From Sulfurimonadaceae bacterium (GTDB lineage: Bacteria; Campylobacterota; Campylobacteria; Campylobacterales; Sulfurimonadaceae): a stretch of 35,796 nucleotides of DNA. Below are positions 17,983 to 24,175 of the stretch, piece by piece. Each line of letters starts with the position of its first letter. Positions within the stretch are counted from its first letter, which is position 1. The position numbers and the translations under genes were made by a program. The notes beneath the pieces are model-generated. The model was not told the DNA's origin, searched no databases, and saw only the letters and a program-made list of their open reading frames with translations. Location of the stretch: positions 1-35,796 of the forward strand of contig JADGEC010000022.1 of the NCBI GenBank assembly GCA_016744575.1. Reading direction: 5' to 3'.

Positions 17983-19502
17983 TGCTTTCGCATGAGACGA
18001 TACATGATCTTTACCTTGAAGCTTATGAGCCTGTAGAGATAGATGTCGATCTGAGTGTCCGAAACTATCTATTGTTCACACTGCTTGATAAGGTCCCTAC
18101 GGCTATCACAGGTGAGAACTATCTTGTAGAAGCGAGTAATCACTACAGTAAACTACCTTACGACCTTCCACTTGCTCTGCTTGATGAAGACTCCTATGAG
18201 CGACTTTATAACCGTTTTCTTGAGATCCGTACCGACAAAGCGATAGAGAACATGCATGATGAGGGAGAAGGGGATGAAGGTGCTGAAGACGACCTCTCTT
18301 TGACGGAGTTCCTCAGGACATCATCTGATATCCTCACCTCAGAAGAGTCTGCGCCGATCATCAAGTTTGTAAATGCACTCTTCTATCAGGCTATCAAGAA
18401 AAAGGCATCCGATATTCATATCGAGGTGCATGAGAAACGCGGAGAAGTACGCTTTCGTATTGACGGGATGCTGTCAAAGAACGTCGATCTCGAAAAGAAG
18501 ATCATCACGCTTATCGTCAGTAGGATCAAGGTCATCTCAAATCTTGATATCTCAGAAAAACGTATACCGCAAGATGGTCGTACCCAGGTGAGGATCGCCG
18601 GAGAGACGCTCGATATCCGGGTCTCTGTCTTACCTTCGTTCTACGGAGAACGGGTGGTGATGCGTCTGTTGATGCAGAGTGACCAGATCCCTGATATCAA
18701 TGATCTCGGTTTTTCTCCTGAACTTATTACCGGGGTCAAGGGACTACTGAAGGCTTCACACGGCATCATCCTGGTGACAGGCCCTACTGGTAGTGGTAAG
18801 ACCACATCTTTGCACTCCTTTTTACGAGAGGTCGAGTCTCCAGAGAAGAACCTGATCACGGTCGAAGACCCGGTAGAGTATAAGTCTGAGTCCATTGCGC
18901 AGATACAGGTAAACGAGAAAGTCGGACTGACCTTTGCTGCGGCATTGCGTTCGATCTTGCGTCAAGACCCAGACATCATCATGATCGGTGAGATACGGGA
19001 TGAGGAGACGGCGCAGATCTCTGTTCGAGCTGCATTGACCGGGCACCTGGTCTTCTCGACGCTGCACACTAACTCATCTGCAGCGACTATATCGCGTTTG
19101 GCAGATATGGGTGTCGCACCATTTCTAATATCCTCATCACTGCTGGGCATCCTGGCACAGCGGCTGGTAAGACGTCTGTGTAATAGCTGTAAAGAGGAAG
19201 ATGTCATCTCTGGAGAGTACCTTGAAGAGCTAGAGCTCCCTGAAAAGGCAAAGATCTATAAGGCAAAGGGGTGTAGGAGCTGTAACTATACCGGCTACAG
19301 TGGCCGCCAATCTGTTGGTGAACTTCTGATCATGAACGATATGCTTAAGGACCTTCTTAAAGAGACTACGGATGAGCATACGATTCAAAAAGCACTTGAG
19401 AACGAGGGTGTCCAGACCTTGAACTCACAATTACGGACGATGTTGCTCGAAGGTGGGACATCGATGGAAGAGGCGATCCGTATTGGGTTCACACAGGCAT
19501 AA
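17979..19502 (+). CDS. gspE: T2SS ATPase GspE
   Basis: 507-residue cytoplasmic motor ATPase. Walker A is GPTGSGKT at residues 268-275. The Asp-box region is ITVEDPVEY (about 298-306), Walker B is in DPDIIMIGEIRDEET (about 329-343), and a His-box stretch TGHLVFSTLHTN follows. A zinc site is formed by two CxxC pairs (C401/C404 and C432/C435), as in GspE and PilB. The N-terminal region (1-110) is acidic and reduced relative to classical N1E/N2E, fitting the diverged GspL it should bind. The start is GTG 17979 or ATG 17982 next to the gspD stop. It drives pseudopilus assembly through GspF and GspL. Confidence 0.97.
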   Translation: MMLSHETIHDLYLEAYEPVEIDVDLSVRNYLLFTLLDKVPTAITGENYLVEASNHYSKLPYDLPLALLDEDSYERLYNRFLEIRTDKAIENMHDEGEGDEGAEDDLSLTEFLRTSSDILTSEESAPIIKFVNALFYQAIKKKASDIHIEVHEKRGEVRFRIDGMLSKNVDLEKKIITLIVSRIKVISNLDISEKRIPQDGRTQVRIAGETLDIRVSVLPSFYGERVVMRLLMQSDQIPDINDLGFSPELITGVKGLLKASHGIILVTGPTGSGKTTSLHSFLREVESPEKNLITVEDPVEYKSESIAQIQVNEKVGLTFAAALRSILRQDPDIIMIGEIRDEETAQISVRAALTGHLVFSTLHTNSSAATISRLADMGVAPFLISSSLLGILAQRLVRRLCNSCKEEDVISGEYLEELELPEKAKIYKAKGCRSCNYTGYSGRQSVGELLIMNDMLKDLLKETTDEHTIQKALENEGVQTLNSQLRTMLLEGGTSMEEAIRIGFTQA

Positions 19503-19534
19503 ATAGTGCCGAGAGTCATTTTAGGAGAGAGCAT

Positions 19535-20002
19535 ATGTCGCATCGTGATGAGTCTGCTGGTTTTACACTGATAGAGGTGATGATAGCCGTCATGATAATC
19601 AGTGTGGTCATCGCGGCTCTATTACAGCTTTTTGCTACCAATACGCGGCTCTTTAGTACACTTGAGCAGAAGATCAGACTCTCTACAGAGGGAAGCCTCT
19701 TACTTGGAGTCGAGAACATGGGTTTTGAGAAAGAGAGTATTCATCTTGACGAGCTGGTAAAGGATTTCAGGATAGACGATGATCTGCGAAGAAGACTCAA
19801 AGACACCAAGGCTGAGGTGTTCTATCAGGAGTTGATGGTCATGGACAGTGCGGACATCATGGAAGAGGTAGAGGAGTTGGCGGAAGAGGATAATCGTACC
19901 GTCACCGATACTGGTACCGGTGCGGTCCGACTTGAGATTGGACGTACCGGTCTGCTCGTCGGTGATATACAGGCTTCGTTCATGCGGTTACGTCTACAAT
20001 GA
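19535..20002 (+). CDS. gspI: T2SS minor pseudopilin, GspI-like
   Basis: 155-residue pseudopilin. Prepilin motif AGFTLIEVMIAVMIISVVIA (residues 8-27) with Gly at -1 and Glu at +5; the IEVM-A version is typical of GspI. GspI nucleates the tip complex with J and K. The body is short, with an acidic stretch (about 112-124). A good ribosome site TAGGAGAG precedes the ATG. The gap of 32 bases after gspE is the largest inside the operon. The ORF overlaps gspJ by 4 bases. Confidence 0.8.
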   Translation: MSHRDESAGFTLIEVMIAVMIISVVIAALLQLFATNTRLFSTLEQKIRLSTEGSLLLGVENMGFEKESIHLDELVKDFRIDDDLRRRLKDTKAEVFYQELMVMDSADIMEEVEELAEEDNRTVTDTGTGAVRLEIGRTGLLVGDIQASFMRLRLQ

Positions 20003-20508
20003 GACCGTCTGGAAGCACAAGGGCCTTTACTCTGCTTGAGATGCTGATCGCCATTGTGATCTTTACCCTCATCTCTGTTTATCTTTATAAGAGTCTTGCG
20101 ACACTGAACAGCACCAACAGGTTTTATGGCGAGAAACTACGCAGTATCTCTCATGACCATAAGATCCTCAAGACCATCTATCTGGATCTCTCTCTCGCAG
20201 TCATCCGCTCTGTCTTTGTTGTCAGTCAGGATGAGCATTTTGATGTCATATTGATGCAGACAAAAAACTCGGTACATCGAAGGACTATGCCCTATGTCGC
20301 ATATCTGGTACTGGAGAACAAGTTCTACCGCATTGAGTCCTCACAACAGTTGAGCTACCCTTTTAATGAGGATCAGGAGATGATCGTAGACGAACTAGGC
20401 GAGATGGAGCACTTTAGGCTCTATAGCAGTAAGACGCATTTTCTGCTCGATTATGAACCAAAAGACGAAGACCCGCAGTTGATGAAGATACGGGGTCTTA
20501 ACTACTGA
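19999..20508 (+). CDS. gspJ: T2SS minor pseudopilin, GspJ-like
   Basis: 169-residue pseudopilin and last gene of the T2SS operon. The prepilin stretch reads AFTLLEMLIAIVIFTLISV (from residue 9): Glu at +5 is kept, but the residue before the cut is Ala instead of the usual Gly. It is thus processed with an Ala at -1 if at all. The LLEMLIAIVIF pattern is typical of GspJ, a tip-complex subunit with I and K. The last 44 codons are present a second time at 22949-23080, in a broken copy. Confidence 0.8.
   Translation: MRPSGSTRAFTLLEMLIAIVIFTLISVYLYKSLATLNSTNRFYGEKLRSISHDHKILKTIYLDLSLAVIRSVFVVSQDEHFDVILMQTKNSVHRRTMPYVAYLVLENKFYRIESSQQLSYPFNEDQEMIVDELGEMEHFRLYSSKTHFLLDYEPKDEDPQLMKIRGLNY
20375..20506. 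repeat. Direct repeat, copy 1 (3' end of gspJ)
   Basis: 132 bases that recur in the same orientation at 22949-23080 with two differences (C20466 versus T23040, G20475 versus A23049). Weaker similarity continues upstream to about 20332 with the same spacing (offset 2574). The match ends inside the gspJ stop codon (TGA here, TAA in the copy). The repeats flank the PKD lipoprotein gene. Confidence 0.95.
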
Positions 20509-20686
20509 CGTATAAAGCTCAATAGGTCAATGAAGTATTTTTAAGATAGACAATTTGACCAATAGTACTTATTGAAGTCTGGTCAAATATCTGATAGATG
20601 TGCAGTTACATGTATATTCTTTTAGTCATCAGTGTCTTCTTGATCCAATAAGTGGTGACAGTTACTTTTACTGGATCTCTATATAC
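20509..20686. other. Non-coding gap between gspJ and PKD gene
   Basis: 178 bases between the converging ends of gspJ and the PKD lipoprotein gene. It contains the inverted repeat ATTTGACC (20553-20560) and GGTCAAAT (20581-20588) with a 20-base loop, which may be the transcription stop for one or both genes. An 85-codon plus-strand frame (20600-20857) is mostly antisense to the PKD gene and I do not accept it. Confidence 0.5.
20553..20588. terminator. Inverted repeat between converging genes
   Basis: 8-bp perfect arms ATTTGACC and GGTCAAAT around a 20-base loop that itself contains AATAGTACTTATT, a partly self-complementary stretch. No T-run follows. Location between two converging stops is the main reason to call it a terminator. 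It could also be an element boundary of the inserted segment. Confidence 0.35.
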
Positions 20687-22603
20687 TTACTTAATAAGTC
20701 CACTGCTCAAAAGAGCATCTTCTGTCTGCATGATAGTGATCATGTATGGATCACTATCAATAGTCCCATCATTTACTATCAATTCAACTACATAGTCACC
20801 TTTGGAGCTTGTAGCGATATAAGTACTTCCCGCGTCTCCATCAGCTCCATCATATAGCTCCTGAGTACCTACAGGTGATGAGACAAGTCTCCATCTGTAG
20901 GTAAGTTCATCTCCATCAGGGTCATAACTATCGTCAGCATAAAGATATACATTCTCATCAGAGTTGTATACATCAGGTCCAGCATCAGCTATAGGAGGAG
21001 TATTTGTATAAGGATCAGTAACATAGATAGCTAAGCTCTCTGCGTTACTATTAGCAGTTCCATCATTAGCTACGACCTTGATGATATAGTCACCTCCGAC
21101 ATCTGCTGTGAAACTCGTATAAGAAGTGCTTGTCTGGGAAGTCAATGTCGTGAGCTTACTGGCTGCGGGCTTTTTAGTAATCGTCCAAGTGTATTTTAAC
21201 GGGTCGTTATCAGCATCTGAAGCAATGGCTTCAATGTCTGTATCATCGCCTACATAGATATCAGATTTAGTATAAACATATGGATCTACAAATCTTATCT
21301 CTTCCATAACAGGTGCCGAGTTAGTCTTGGAGGCTTTTATCTTCATAGAGTCAGCTGTACTGGAGACACCATGGCTGTCCTTGACAGTCAGCTTGATGAT
21401 ATAGTCGCCTGCTATATCAGGTGTCAGGCCTGCTTTAGAGGATGTCCAGTCTGTGAGATCTGCACTACTTCCCGTGGGCTTGAAAGTGATGAACCAACTG
21501 TAAGTGAGCTTGTCTTCATCGGCATCAGAACTTTTGGTACCATCTAGCGTGACCTTCGTACCTACTTGGATGTTTTTGTCTGCTCCCGCATTAGCTTTAG
21601 GAGCAGAGTTTGAGGTCGATACTGTGACGTTGATCGTATCGGAACTACTATTGACAGTGCCATCATTTACGACAAGAGTCATCCTATAGGTACCATCTTT
21701 ATCAGCAGTAAAAGTAGGTTTGACAGCAGTTGGGTTAGAAAGTGTGGCACTACTACCTCCGGGCTTGGAAGTCATAGTCCAACGAAATGTGATGTCATCT
21801 CCATTGGCATCAGTACTTTTGCTTCCATCAAGTGTGATCTTGGAACCGGTGTTCTTGTTTTGGTCTGATCCTGCTTTGGCAATGGGCTTAGCGTTGGATG
21901 TAGTGGCAGTGATACGTACTTTATCGACACTACTATCAAGGCTTCCATCATTGACGGTCAGTTCGATATCATAGATCCCGTCTTTGTCAGCAGAGAAGGA
22001 TGGAGTAGCACTGGTGGTACTCGTTAGTGAGGCACTGCTACCGTTTGGCTTAGATGCGAGATTCCAACTGTAAGTCAGTCTATCATTGTTGGCATCAGAA
22101 GAGTCACTTCCGTCAAGCGTGACTTTAGTCCCTTTGTTGATGTTCTGGTCAGACCCGGCGTCGGCATTTGGTCTGATATTTCCAGTAGAAGCGATGATGA
22201 CTACGGTATCTGTCTTGGTCTCTTGACCAGAGTTGACAGTCAATAAGACTTCATAGTCACCGTCTAGGTCTGCAGTGAAACGTGGTGCGACTGAAGTCTC
22301 ACCAGCCAAGACAGCGCTACTTCCTCCTGGTGTGGATTTGAATTCCCAATAGTATTCAAGTCTATTATCTGATGCTTGACTTTCACCACCATCAAGGGTG
22401 ACCGAAGAGGGTGTCAGAACGTTCTGGTCTGGACCTGCATCAGCAGTCACACCGACTACTACCTCGACAGGATCAGGAGCAGGGTCATTGGAGTCATCTA
22501 CTGGAGGATTTTCACCGCCGCTGCTGCTTCCGCCGCAACCTGTGAAAGCTAAGAGGAGGGTAAGCAATAAAGCGCTGAAGAGTGATTTTGTCTTGTTCTG
22601 CAT
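20687..22603 (-). CDS. Lipoprotein with about six PKD/Ig-like repeats
   Basis: 638 residues. Lipoprotein signal peptide: hydrophobic core about 9-20 and lipobox FTGC with Cys23, followed by a Gly/Ser- and Pro/Asp-rich spacer (24-46). Then come about six repeats of roughly 90 residues of the PKD/REJ type. Each begins near ADAGxDQN and has TLDGS-S-D-(N/D)-D-L-Y-W, K-PxGSSA-L, P-F-AD-DG-Y-L-V-NDG. The last two (from about residue 425 and 530) are more diverged, with PYVY and TPPIADAGPD starts. Such domains make rigid rods in adhesins and secreted enzymes, and Asp-rich loops suggest calcium binding. No enzyme domain is present. The gene lies between the two gspJ-end repeats and next to the T2SS, which can export folded lipoproteins, so it is a candidate substrate (inference). 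Ribosome site AAGGA precedes the ATG. Confidence 0.85.
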   Translation of the reverse strand: MQNKTKSLFSALLLTLLLAFTGCGGSSSGGENPPVDDSNDPAPDPVEVVVGVTADAGPDQNVLTPSSVTLDGGESQASDNRLEYYWEFKSTPGGSSAVLAGETSVAPRFTADLDGDYEVLLTVNSGQETKTDTVVIIASTGNIRPNADAGSDQNINKGTKVTLDGSDSSDANNDRLTYSWNLASKPNGSSASLTSTTSATPSFSADKDGIYDIELTVNDGSLDSSVDKVRITATTSNAKPIAKAGSDQNKNTGSKITLDGSKSTDANGDDITFRWTMTSKPGGSSATLSNPTAVKPTFTADKDGTYRMTLVVNDGTVNSSSDTINVTVSTSNSAPKANAGADKNIQVGTKVTLDGTKSSDADEDKLTYSWFITFKPTGSSADLTDWTSSKAGLTPDIAGDYIIKLTVKDSHGVSSTADSMKIKASKTNSAPVMEEIRFVDPYVYTKSDIYVGDDTDIEAIASDADNDPLKYTWTITKKPAASKLTTLTSQTSTSYTSFTADVGGDYIIKVVANDGTANSNAESLAIYVTDPYTNTPPIADAGPDVYNSDENVYLYADDSYDPDGDELTYRWRLVSSPVGTQELYDGADGDAGSTYIATSSKGDYVVELIVNDGTIDSDPYMITIMQTEDALLSSGLIK

Positions 22604-22632
22604 GGATGAGTCCTTATTATATTAGATCATCG

Positions 22633-22650
22633 TATTGATTTGTATCAATA
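22633..22650. promoter_or_regulatory. 7-bp dyad upstream of the PKD lipoprotein gene
   Basis: TATTGAT, 4 bases, ATCAATA: perfect inverted repeat 30 bases upstream of the start codon. It is either a leader hairpin or an operator. Unassigned. Confidence 0.3.
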
Positions 22651-22683
22651 GGAATAAGTTGCATCTTGAGAGGGGGCTCTCCC

Positions 22684-22727
22684 TTATCCTAAAATGTCAT
22701 AGCGAGAAGCTAGACGAGATAGGATAA
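22684..22727. repeat. Nested inverted repeat
   Basis: Outer arms TTATCCT and AGGATAA (7 bp, perfect) enclose a second stem TAGC/GCTA with loop GAGAA. An A-run follows on the plus strand (22726-22730), which is a T-run at the start of the minus-strand reading. It might be a terminator for something transcribed leftward from the right, a structured RNA, or the trace of a mobile-element end. I cannot decide among these. Confidence 0.3.
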
Positions 22728-22905
22728 AAACTTACAATAATGTACATCAATTACGTTATAAAATGTGTCATATATGTAGTAAATCGATATATTTATTATC
22801 ATTATGAGTATTTTTGTAATTTAGTACAATATTAATAAACATAAATAGTTTTTAAATATTATAAAACTGTAATATCGATAGTGCTTTTATGATGAAGGCT
22901 TCTTT

Positions 22906-23083
22906 ATTGAGTCCTCACCGTGTTTTAGTTATTCTTTCAATGAAGACTAGGAGATGATCGTAGACGAACTAGGCGAGATGGAGCACTTTAGGCTCTATAG
23001 CAGTAAGACGCATTTTCTGCTCGATTATGAACCAAAAGATGAAGACCCACAGTTGATGAAGATACGGGGTCTTAACTACTAAA
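22906..23083 (+). pseudogene. Broken second copy of the gspJ 3' end
   Basis: Remnant that aligns with gspJ 20332-20509 without gaps. Its first part translates as IESSPCFSYSFNED followed by TAG, against IESSQQLSYPFNEDQ in gspJ. In that part many changes are transitions that leave the residue unchanged (AGC/AGT, TAC/TAT, TTT/TTC, GAG/GAA, GAT/GAC) and the CAG of gspJ is TAG. From 22949 on it is nearly identical to gspJ up to the stop. There is no pseudopilin N-terminus, so the copy cannot make a working protein. The mosaic pattern suggests an older diverged homolog partly overwritten by, or recombined with, the intact gene. Confidence 0.85.
22949..23080. repeat. Direct repeat, copy 2
   Basis: Partner of 20375-20506 (130 of 132 bases identical, same orientation). 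With copy 1 it brackets the PKD lipoprotein gene and its AT-rich upstream region, about 2.4 kb. Confidence 0.95.
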
Positions 23084-23167
23084 AGCCACATTCACACCCT
23101 TTTATTACGATTTGTTTTAATTTCTTATGCTAATCCTTCCTTGTTATATTTATATTTCTTATGCACC

Positions 23168-23186
23168 GTTACAATGCTTATGTAAC
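23168..23186. promoter_or_regulatory. Dyad upstream of the KCG-repeat peptide gene
   Basis: GTTACA, 7 bases, TGTAAC: perfect 6-bp inverted repeat about 67 bases before the start. Spacing and symmetry would suit a dimeric metal- or stress-responsive repressor, but no regulator gene is near and the match is short. Confidence 0.35.
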
Positions 23187-23252
23187 AAGCATCACAGACA
23201 TCCAGGTCATAAGGATGTTAGAATGTCTGTAAATAAAGAGAAAAAAGGAAGA

Positions 23253-23564
23253 ATGATGAAAAAGATGAACTTGATGGCGCTACTTGTTGGAGCAGCACTC
23301 TTCACAGGTCTTGGAGCTACCTCTGCATTTGCAGCAGACGGTAAATGTGGTGCAGGAAAATGCGGTAGTTCAAAACCTGCCAAGTGCGGTGCCGATAAAG
23401 CTAAAGATATGACCGCTGGCAAGTGCGGTGCTGACAAAGCTAAAGAGATGACTGCAGGAAAATGCGGCGCTGATAAAGCTAAAGAGAAGGCTGCAGGCAA
23501 GTGCGGTGCAGATAAAGCAAAAAAAGCTGTCAAAGGCAAGTGCGGCGCAGGTAAGTGTGGTTGA
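23253..23564 (+). CDS. Secreted KCG-repeat peptide, HvfA-like RiPP precursor candidate
   Basis: 103 residues from ATG 23253. ATG 23256 is better spaced from the GGA at 23247-23249 and may be the true start; the longer frame from 23127 lacks a ribosome site and places an unsuitable stretch before the signal peptide. A clear Sec signal peptide ends at AFA-AD (residues 25-29). The mature part is almost only repeats: eight Lys-Cys-Gly motifs, cysteines at 32, 37, 45, 58, 71, 84, 97 and 102. The five from 45 to 97 are exactly 13 residues apart (unit AGKCGADKAKEMT), and GKCGAGKCG occurs at both ends. Repeat units use different synonymous codons, so the pattern is held by selection. It resembles HvfA/bufferin-type precursors, whose EGKCG motifs are modified to bind copper; here the residue before GKCG is Ala, Asp or Lys rather than Glu. 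Without modification it could be a metal-binding buffer peptide. The DoxX gene follows. Confidence 0.75.
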   Translation: MMKKMNLMALLVGAALFTGLGATSAFAADGKCGAGKCGSSKPAKCGADKAKDMTAGKCGADKAKEMTAGKCGADKAKEKAAGKCGADKAKKAVKGKCGAGKCG

Positions 23565-23568
23565 TCGT

Positions 23569-23590
23569 TCGGGCAGTCTTCACTGCCTGA
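23569..23590 (+). terminator. Hairpin between peptide gene and DoxX gene
   Basis: Stem of 9 pairs (one G-T) with loop CTTC: TCGGGCAGT and ACTGCCTGA. It starts 4 bases after the peptide stop codon and has no T-run behind it. More likely a message-stabilising or partial stop that lets the peptide be made in excess over the DoxX protein, as in many small-peptide operons. It could also be a weak terminator. Confidence 0.5.
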
Positions 23591-23666
23591 TCTGATGGAG
23601 TATCTTTGAATATCTGATTGGGTCTTGAGAGATATTAATATCTATGATATTTACAGGAGGTGTGTT

Positions 23667-24110
23667 ATGTTTGTCAAATGTGAGAAGATCGACGCACTGT
23701 TAAATAAAGGTCAAGACGTCGCTTTACTACTACTGCGATCTATCCTTGCCTATGGGTTTTTCAGTCCGGCTATGCATAAGTGGGATGATATCGGGGCGGT
23801 AGCTGAGTGGTTTGGCTCTATGGGTATTCCGCTTCCTACGCTGAACGCTTATATGGCAGCATCGACTGAACTTGCCGGTGTGGTCTTGTTGACTATCGGT
23901 CTGGCAGTACGCTATATCAGTGTTCCATTGATGTTTGTGATGGTCGTCGCGATCACTACCGTGCATTTGGCTAACGGCTTTAGCGCCGGAGACAATGGTT
24001 TTGAGATCCCGCTTTACTATATGCTGATGCTTTTTGTCCTTGTCACCTTTGGCGGCGGCAGGTTCAGTGTCGATGGCTACTTAGCTAAGAAAAAAGAGAC
24101 AGAAGTCTAA
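23667..24110 (+). CDS. DoxX-family membrane protein
   Basis: 147 residues from the ATG at 23667, which has a perfect AGGAGG ribosome site 6 bases upstream. A longer TTG-start version is unlikely. Four hydrophobic helices are visible (about residues 15-33, 52-75, 79-99 and 108-128). DoxX motifs include LLLLRSILAYGFFSPAMHKW near the start and the later FGGGRFSVDGYL. DoxX-family proteins are small membrane proteins linked to thiol and redox metabolism; in HvfABCD loci one of them (HvfD) accompanies the modified peptide. Following a KCG-repeat peptide makes that role plausible, but DUF692 and DUF2063 partner genes are absent here. Confidence 0.85.
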   Translation: MFVKCEKIDALLNKGQDVALLLLRSILAYGFFSPAMHKWDDIGAVAEWFGSMGIPLPTLNAYMAASTELAGVVLLTIGLAVRYISVPLMFVMVVAITTVHLANGFSAGDNGFEIPLYYMLMLFVLVTFGGGRFSVDGYLAKKKETEV

Positions 24111-24121
24111 ACTGCTATAAA

Positions 24122-24144
24122 AGGAGATCACTCTAGGGTCTCCT
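24122..24144. terminator. Bidirectional terminator between DoxX gene and chemoreceptor gene
   Basis: AGGAGATC, 7-base loop, GGTCTCCT with one T-G pair: eight-pair stem between converging stops. An A-run precedes (24117-24122) and ATTT follows, so it can serve transcripts from both sides. Confidence 0.6.
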
Positions 24145-24175
24145 ATTTCCGAAGTATCTCATGGATACGTCAATA

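Larger units (their letters stand above)
22604..22905. other. AT-rich gap with two inverted repeats upstream of the PKD gene
   Basis: About 300 bases with no gene. Near the PKD start is a perfect 7-bp dyad TATTGAT-TTGT-ATCAATA (22633-22650). Further out is a nested structure with outer arms TTATCCT (22684-22690) and AGGATAA (22721-22727) and inner arms TAGC/GCTA around GAGAA (22700-22712). The part from about 22740 to 22880 is much richer in A+T than neighbouring coding DNA. The PKD promoter should lie here, but I cannot fix it. Confidence 0.5.

Noticed and set aside
20600-20857. 85-codon plus-strand frame after gspJ
   Set aside because: Mostly antisense to the PKD lipoprotein gene; composition is not protein-like and there is no ribosome site.
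23127-23252. Longer N-terminus of the KCG-repeat peptide
   Set aside because: It would put a non-signal stretch before a good signal peptide and lacks a ribosome site; the starts at 23253/23256 follow AAGGAAG.
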